64,000 nucleotides of DNA from Pyrenula massariospora (taxonomy: Eukaryota > Ascomycota > Eurotiomycetes > Pyrenulales > Pyrenulaceae). The notes under the pieces were generated by a model. The model did not search any database, was not told the DNA's origin, and worked only from the letters and a program-made list of their open reading frames with translations. Made by a program: the position numbers and the translations under genes. Positions 58,513-64,000 of the stretch are shown here, piece after piece; within the stretch, counting starts at the first letter, position 1; every line of letters starts with the position of its first letter. Where the stretch lies: contig JAGFMI010000005.1 of NCBI GenBank assembly GCA_021030905.1, positions 1,426,001-1,490,000 of the forward strand. The letters are read 5' to 3'.

Positions 58513-60954
58513 TCATTCCATAAGCCCAACGTGTTCACGGACACCACCCTCCAGTAGTCTGCGCGTTTGCCTCCGGTGGGAATAATCATCACCTCGTTTA
58601 CCCACCGATTGGGTAATAGGCGAAACGGGAACATCGCTTGAGTCGACCTCACTGCGAAATACTAGCCCTAGATTATCATTCCTATCTCTGGCAATCTGCA
58701 CCATTTCCCCCCATATTCGCGGTTCTCTAACTCCAAGACGGGAGCTAGCGAGCCGCTTTGTACGCCTCGAATTCCAAGCGAGCACCGTCATGTCGGTGAG
58801 ACCTCTCCATGAGCCGCTACTCCAGCCGGAAAGGGTGGCAAGAATGATGTGAGAGAGGGCAAGGACCGAGTGCAGCACGAGTATCACAACGGCAATGTAT
58901 GTGGTAACATTGTTGAAGCCATAACCATAGCCATACCGTTGGAACGAAAAATCGAGACGCGTGTAAGCAGGATCGGAGCGGAGATCGGTCCCGCCCTCAA
59001 GAAATGTGCCGCTATTAGCCGTAGCCCCTTTTGCACTTGCGCTTCCTGCACTGCCCAGAAATTGACGAGAATCGAAGGTCAGAAGGCTGGTGGCTTCACT
59101 CGTTGCCGAAGTCGCGCCGTGTGGCATGGTGTACTGTTGGATAAGTATGGGAGGGGTTGAAGGGACATAGGACAGGGATTCAGCAAGATACGGCGTGATG
59201 GCTGCAGCTAGGCAACGATTCATCTCTGATGCAGTTGAGCCTGCTTGATTGCAGACTTGCCAAAGGCCGGCGAATGTGATTTTCCTCTCAAGGTACATCT
59301 GATCGGGGTTCAGCTCGTCTACACTTTTTGCCCAGTCATCGGAGATGTATATTGGTTTGTACGAGAGTCTTTGGTCATACGTAGCGTCATCCAAAGAAAG
59401 CGTCAGCTTGGGCATATCGACACTGTTCTCTTGCATGATGGAATCGATTTGATCAAACCAGATCTTGGTAGGGATCCACCTGGCATCAATCGTACATAGG
59501 TGGAGCATGGGCCCATCTCGACCTGATACACTTGTGTTGACGTACCATGCAGCGCCCAGTGACGGTCGTGCACTATTTCCGAGATGGCTGGTATTGAACC
59601 ATTGGAAAACAGTGATGATTGCACTCCACCCAGAACCAGTGACTATGGACTCCGACTCATTCGACTTTGCTTTTGATTTACTCATCATAGAAGAAAGCAG
59701 TCCTGGTGGCAGGCTCCATTCCATATCGTAATAGTCTGAATAAGACCACGGAACGGTCGTCAAAAAGTCGTGTGGCATGGTTACAGCGTGATCTGGATCG
59801 TCAAGGCTCGTAGAGGAACATTGAGTTTGGACAAGAGGTTTGTAAAATTTAGATGATTCCCAGCTTTGGTGAGGGCTGGAGCCTTCGACAATCTTGAGTC
59901 TGTTGATATTTCCAAGAAGGCTGGAATCGGAGTCCAGGATGTCCCGGACAATTTGCACGCTCTGCGCAATTACGTCAGGGACGGAGGTGGTGGCATAGGA
60001 AGTAGAGCTATTTTTTTCGATGCTGAATGTTGCCGTGGACTTATTGAAGCTTTCATATGACGCTTCATTAACGTTAACTCCGATGGACTCGAGACCGACA
60101 AGTCGCCGTTGTAGCGTAGTGAGGGTTGTCGAAATGGTAAGGTTCAATGGAGAAGCCCATCGCCCTGAATCTAGGTAAGAACTGTCTTGAAAGTAGTTAG
60201 AGACATCGTGAAATCCGCCGCTTCTGTACGCTGTCGTTACATTTTCAGGGAACAACTGATCGCCATTTGTTTTTAAAAATATCTGCCACGAGTAAAGAGG
60301 TGGTAAATCCCACCAACTGAGCTTCGGAATCATAGTGATAGCAGAAGCCGGCCCTATTGCCGGGGCTAAAATAAATACAACTAGCAATAATATTTTGAGA
60401 CCAAGATGCCGCAGTAAGAGTTGAGGCGAAAGAACGCCCTGCCAGAACTCTTGGCTGAAGATGTAAAAAGAGGAATTTATCTGGTACGTAGAGTTCAGGA
60501 AACCAAAGGGCAAGCCGTATTGCCCCGTTAAGAGGCCGCGCTGAACATGGTGTAGGACTACCGCGGATAGGGAGAGGAAAATGAGTCCTTCATGAAGTTT
60601 GGCTGCGAATTGAAGTGCGGCGAGTCTTGAATTAGTCGACGGTGAAGGAGCGTCCCAGAAAACTTCTCGCCAAGTAAGGGAAAGGATTCCCGCTGTCGTT
60701 GCCATGGCTGGAATATGAATAAGGCAGTGCCACATAGCCCGTAGACGGCTGTGTGATACCGGATACTCGGAACATGTGGGTTTGGATTGATCGTGAGGCG
60801 CATTTTGATGGCTCTGGTTGAAGGACTGTGCATCGGGAGATCTCGTCTACAGAACTCGGAAACAAATTGATCAGCGAAGAAATAGATACCAGCGATATAC
60901 ATCTGAGCGAAATCTTACCTCCCATTGCCAAGTGTTCTGGCTCATTCCATTCAT
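58513..60954 (-). CDS. Large fungal multi-pass membrane protein of unknown function
   Basis: Exon 1, 60954-60919 (MNGMSQNTWQWE), joins exon 2, 60846-58513, through a 72 bp intron (GTAAGA..TGTAG), giving 789 residues. Hydrophobic helices near the N-terminus include MWHCLIHIPAMATTAGILSL and ILLLVVFILAPAIGPASAI. The blocks ALQFAAKLHEGLIFLSLSAV and QYGLPFGFL typify a fungal-only membrane family. A big lumenal or extracellular region (about residues 200-620) has many N-glycosylation sequons, and a last helix VTTYIAVVILVLHSVLALSHIIL precedes a cytosolic tail. No enzymatic motif is visible. The N-terminal exon was chosen because the frame runs into it without a stop. Confidence 0.8.
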
Positions 60955-63900
60955 TGCAGTACTCAGGCCACTATCTCTTCAAGAAAGTTTGTCGGTGTGG
61001 ACCGAAGCAATGCTTGCGAGGGCCGATTCAAAAGTTCGGACCGGGACTGAATGGCTTGTACTTCTCTAAATCGATCAACTTAGATTTACCTAGACGATTT
61101 GAATAGTAATTGGAAGTAGGAATCGACTTTACATTATGCAGTTAGGAACCTTCTCGATGGAAAACCCCAGGGCAGTGTCCTACATACGTGATACACATGA
61201 TAAGAAGATATCATTCAGAGACCGAAATGGGAAAACGCGCGTTGCTTGGCAATACTCTCATAATCAGGCGGAGCCACAACGAGTTCCCTTTCAAATACTT
61301 GAGAAATGTAAAAGGGGTCTAACTACTGCTGAGTATGTATGATTCGATTCATACGATTTGTTCATACATCGAGAGGCAGAAGCATGGGGCATATTCATGA
61401 TTGAAGCACCAGGCTTAGAACGCGGAAGGTCAGAAATTTGTACTTGTAAAGGGTTCGCAAGGCAGATTGCGGAGGACATGGTGAGGGGCATTGGTGTGTT
61501 GAACGATTGTAACACGGCATCTGTAGCTTATCACAGCCTTGCGATTTCGCCCCTAAGCTGTAGATCTACCCACCAGTGGCTGAATTAGAAATCCAATGAG
61601 GATGGTGGGCTAAACGCCAGAAATTTCTTCTGCTGGCGGGGATCGCTGTTCTAGATCGGTCGCCTGGAAAGATGAAGAGCAGCAGCTTCATGCAGCACCC
61701 ACGCATGCTAGCATACAAGGACCATGAGAGGCGCAAGCATGCCATCGCGATCCTACGCAGTTATTCGAAATTATCCGAGGTTTACCCATGCCAAATCTAG
61801 GTACCAAAATTGAGCACAAACCAAAAGTCAAAAAATAAAGAACCCGAGTATTTGTGGCTCCCTAGAACATGTCTCTTCGAATGAAAACATGCACAGACGA
61901 AGAAGGTGAGCTCTGGGGTGAGTGCTTCGGTGCTATCACAAATCTGCCCTATCCTCGAATAGCCCGTTGTCGTGATTTCTTGGCCCGATATGCAGAAGAC
62001 TGAAGTGAATAAATTTGAGGTGACGATGCGTTCATCCAACTATCTAACTGATATTCTACCAATCCACCTTCATCTCCGCTCACAATCTCAACCATCTCCA
62101 CCCCTCTACCTCCCCACTCCTTTCACCCCTCTGCTCCTCCACCACCCTTTCCGCCGCCCTCCTCCTCTTCCCCTCAGACCACCTCTTCCCCCAGGCAAAC
62201 CATGACGATGGAGGCGAGGTTGGTAGATTGGAGCTTCATATTGATAATACGCTGTTGTGAGATGGGGTTTCTGGGTTGATGCTAGATTTTGACTCGAGGC
62301 ACTGTAGCCGAATAGCTTGTACATCAGACTCCAGTTTGGGGAGATGGAGATACTTATACTTCTGTCGGGCATTCGAGAAACTCCTTGAATACAAGCCATC
62401 GGTTTAAACGTCCTTCTTTTCAAGACCATTTCTTCTAAGCCGGAGTGGGAACGAGAGGTTTCTGCTAGCCATATCACCCAGGTTCTTTGTCGGTCACCGC
62501 GTGCCAACCTCTTATACGGTCAGCCACCGGAAAAAGCTATCCTATCTGCAGTGCTTCTGTGTAAATGACCTAGAGCATATCGATTGCCATCCCTGTGATT
62601 GAGCCATCTTTCAGGGGCACAGGTCACACTTGCACTGTTTAGTCTGTTCAAACGACAGGCGTAACCCTCTGTGGAAAGCACCGGTGGAGCAGCGAGAGAT
62701 CTAGCGATGCGCCTACCTTAGCCCACTTGCTGTGATTTCAAAGCAACTGGCTGGGAACAAGTGCGAAGTCTGGACTTTTAATAAAATATATGGGTAATGT
62801 ATATTAGAGGCACCATCTCAAGAGGCCGTATGCCAGCTCAAAAGAGTTTTTATCAGATCTTAAATAATTTGAAGTTTTGGTCCCTTGGGACGACCACAAA
62901 ACTACCAGAGCCGCCAATGACAGTAACGATTTACAAGTGTGCGTCTCCAAAGGTCGAGTAAATGTCAGCGTATGTACTTCCACTTAGTTCCGGAAGCGAA
63001 TCCTTCCGTCAGCAATACGAGACATTGTATTTTGCTCGAAGCGCGACTTGGGAACCTTGAGGGCGGAGCGCCGCCATAGGTAAGTTGGGACTTTGGCAAT
63101 TAGGAAAACCCTGCAGCGGCCGAGATAAGAGGATGGAAAACGAGACAAAGATGGAACTTACCTCCCTTCTCCCCAGAACATGTCTCTGATATCCGTACCC
63201 GGCATCGTTCGTCTCGTGTAGTGCAGGTGCTTGGACCGGCTCAGTTTCGAGGTTTTGCTCTAGAGCGTGGATCAATTGGCGATCCGTCGGGAGGGTGTGG
63301 GCGAGAAGGTCTATGGAATTTAGGTGTTTCGGGGACCATGTATAAAGGCAATGGTTCTGGTAAAGGGGGGTGCTCGAGTTGTGATCTGATTTTGAAGGAG
63401 ACCCATTTATGTCCACGAAATGAATGACTTAGAGGTGGTGAGAGAATAGGGGTGGCGTATAAAGATTTCAACGCAGCTGATTAGAAGAGAGGTATGTGCG
63501 AGGTGGTTGAACACAAGCAAGTCATAACTAGAGCTAATACCTCACTCAATTCAACCGTGGTACTTTCAACTCTGAAATATGGGATTGAATCATGAATCAG
63601 TCAGACTATGACGGATTAGGGATGACGGTTGTACACTGCTCCAGTGATATCCATCGTGAGAAGGGCTGCTTGTGGACTCTGTCAAAATTATTAAGAATTG
63701 AACTCGTTACTCTCTCTAAGACTCAGGGGGCACCTCCGAGTCTTAAATAACTAGGTAGGGGGCTGTGCTTGTAAATTCTAACAGACTCGTGATTGATATA
63801 AGTTAGCATTTCGTCAGGATAGAAATTTGTTGAATTTGTATTGGAGTCCATCGAGCTAAACGCCCTGTTCATTTTTTGTCTCATCGTAACCAGAGATCTT

Positions 63901-64000
63901 AGACACGCTAACATTAGAGAAAGAAATTTTCAATTGACGCCGTACGATCAAACTCTATACTTAAGTGATACATCAGACGTAAGAGTCACCGCATCACAAG
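60955..64000. other. 3 kb without a supported gene
   Basis: Many open frames of 60-135 codons occur but none has family motifs or good splice sites. A pyrimidine block at 62045-62190 (almost only C and T with some A) is followed by a G-rich stretch, a small version of the skew switch seen in genes. It may hold an unrecognised short gene on the minus strand, but I cannot support one. Confidence 0.4.

Noticed and set aside
62040-62210. Pyrimidine-rich tract read as Pro/Leu-rich on +, Gly/Arg-rich on -
   Set aside because: Low complexity; no supported start, splice or domain.
1-64000. tRNA, 5S rRNA and other RNA genes; CRISPR arrays
   Set aside because: I looked for A/B-box and 5S-like sequences and for regular spacers by eye and found none. 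A tRNAscan/Infernal run would decide for RNA genes.

Overview
The window comes from a filamentous ascomycete genome (Pezizomycotina; a leotiomycete or relative is my guess, but nothing here proves the class). The evidence is many short GT..AG introns (about 44-150 bp, often with CTAAC/CTGAC-like branch sites), two HET-domain proteins, fungal CorA-like proteins, a Fungal_N-type helical domain protein, an AT-rich island with the CpA-poor/TpA-rich look of repeat-induced point mutation (RIP), and clear orthologues of fungal housekeeping genes.

Layout. 0.8-6.4 kb: a DHA1-type MFS transporter, a six-exon fructosamine/ketosamine-3-kinase-like gene and a diverged zinc-finger-like protein. 8.5-12.5 kb: a secreted Asp-zincin-like protein (copy A) and a CorA-like membrane protein with a GMN motif. 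12.6-14.7 kb: the RIP-like island. 14.8-16.6 kb: a fungal integral membrane protein. 18.1-31 kb is the conserved core: PRO2 (proline synthesis), RPL18, a DUF1593/Sde182-like gene with a damaged 5' end, a YPR011C-type mitochondrial carrier, an SR splicing protein and a sterol O-acyltransferase. 31.4-38.9 kb: a ubiquitin-like/CorA-like fusion gene, a small secreted cysteine-rich protein and copy B of the Asp-zincin-like gene. 39.55-39.71 kb: a MITE-like inverted-repeat element. 40-61 kb is accessory: HET protein, short-chain dehydrogenase, a third CorA-like protein, a SnoaL/NTF2-like protein, a mucin-stalk single-pass membrane protein, a type II membrane glycosyltransferase-like protein, a Fungal_N plus C2H2 protein, a second HET protein and a large multi-pass membrane protein. 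61-64 kb shows no supported gene.

Together. The core genes are independent housekeeping functions with no operon logic. The accessory part is rich in families linked to fungal non-self recognition (HET, Fungal_N) and cell-surface or membrane functions (three CorA-like proteins, a stalked membrane protein, secreted proteins).

Three things stand out. First, at least seven GC-rich coding blocks switch sharply from C-rich to G-rich along the + strand whichever strand the gene is on. Second, two paralogous secreted Asp-zincin-like genes 28 kb apart show no HExxH zinc site. Third, a ubiquitin-like domain is built into a CorA-like protein.
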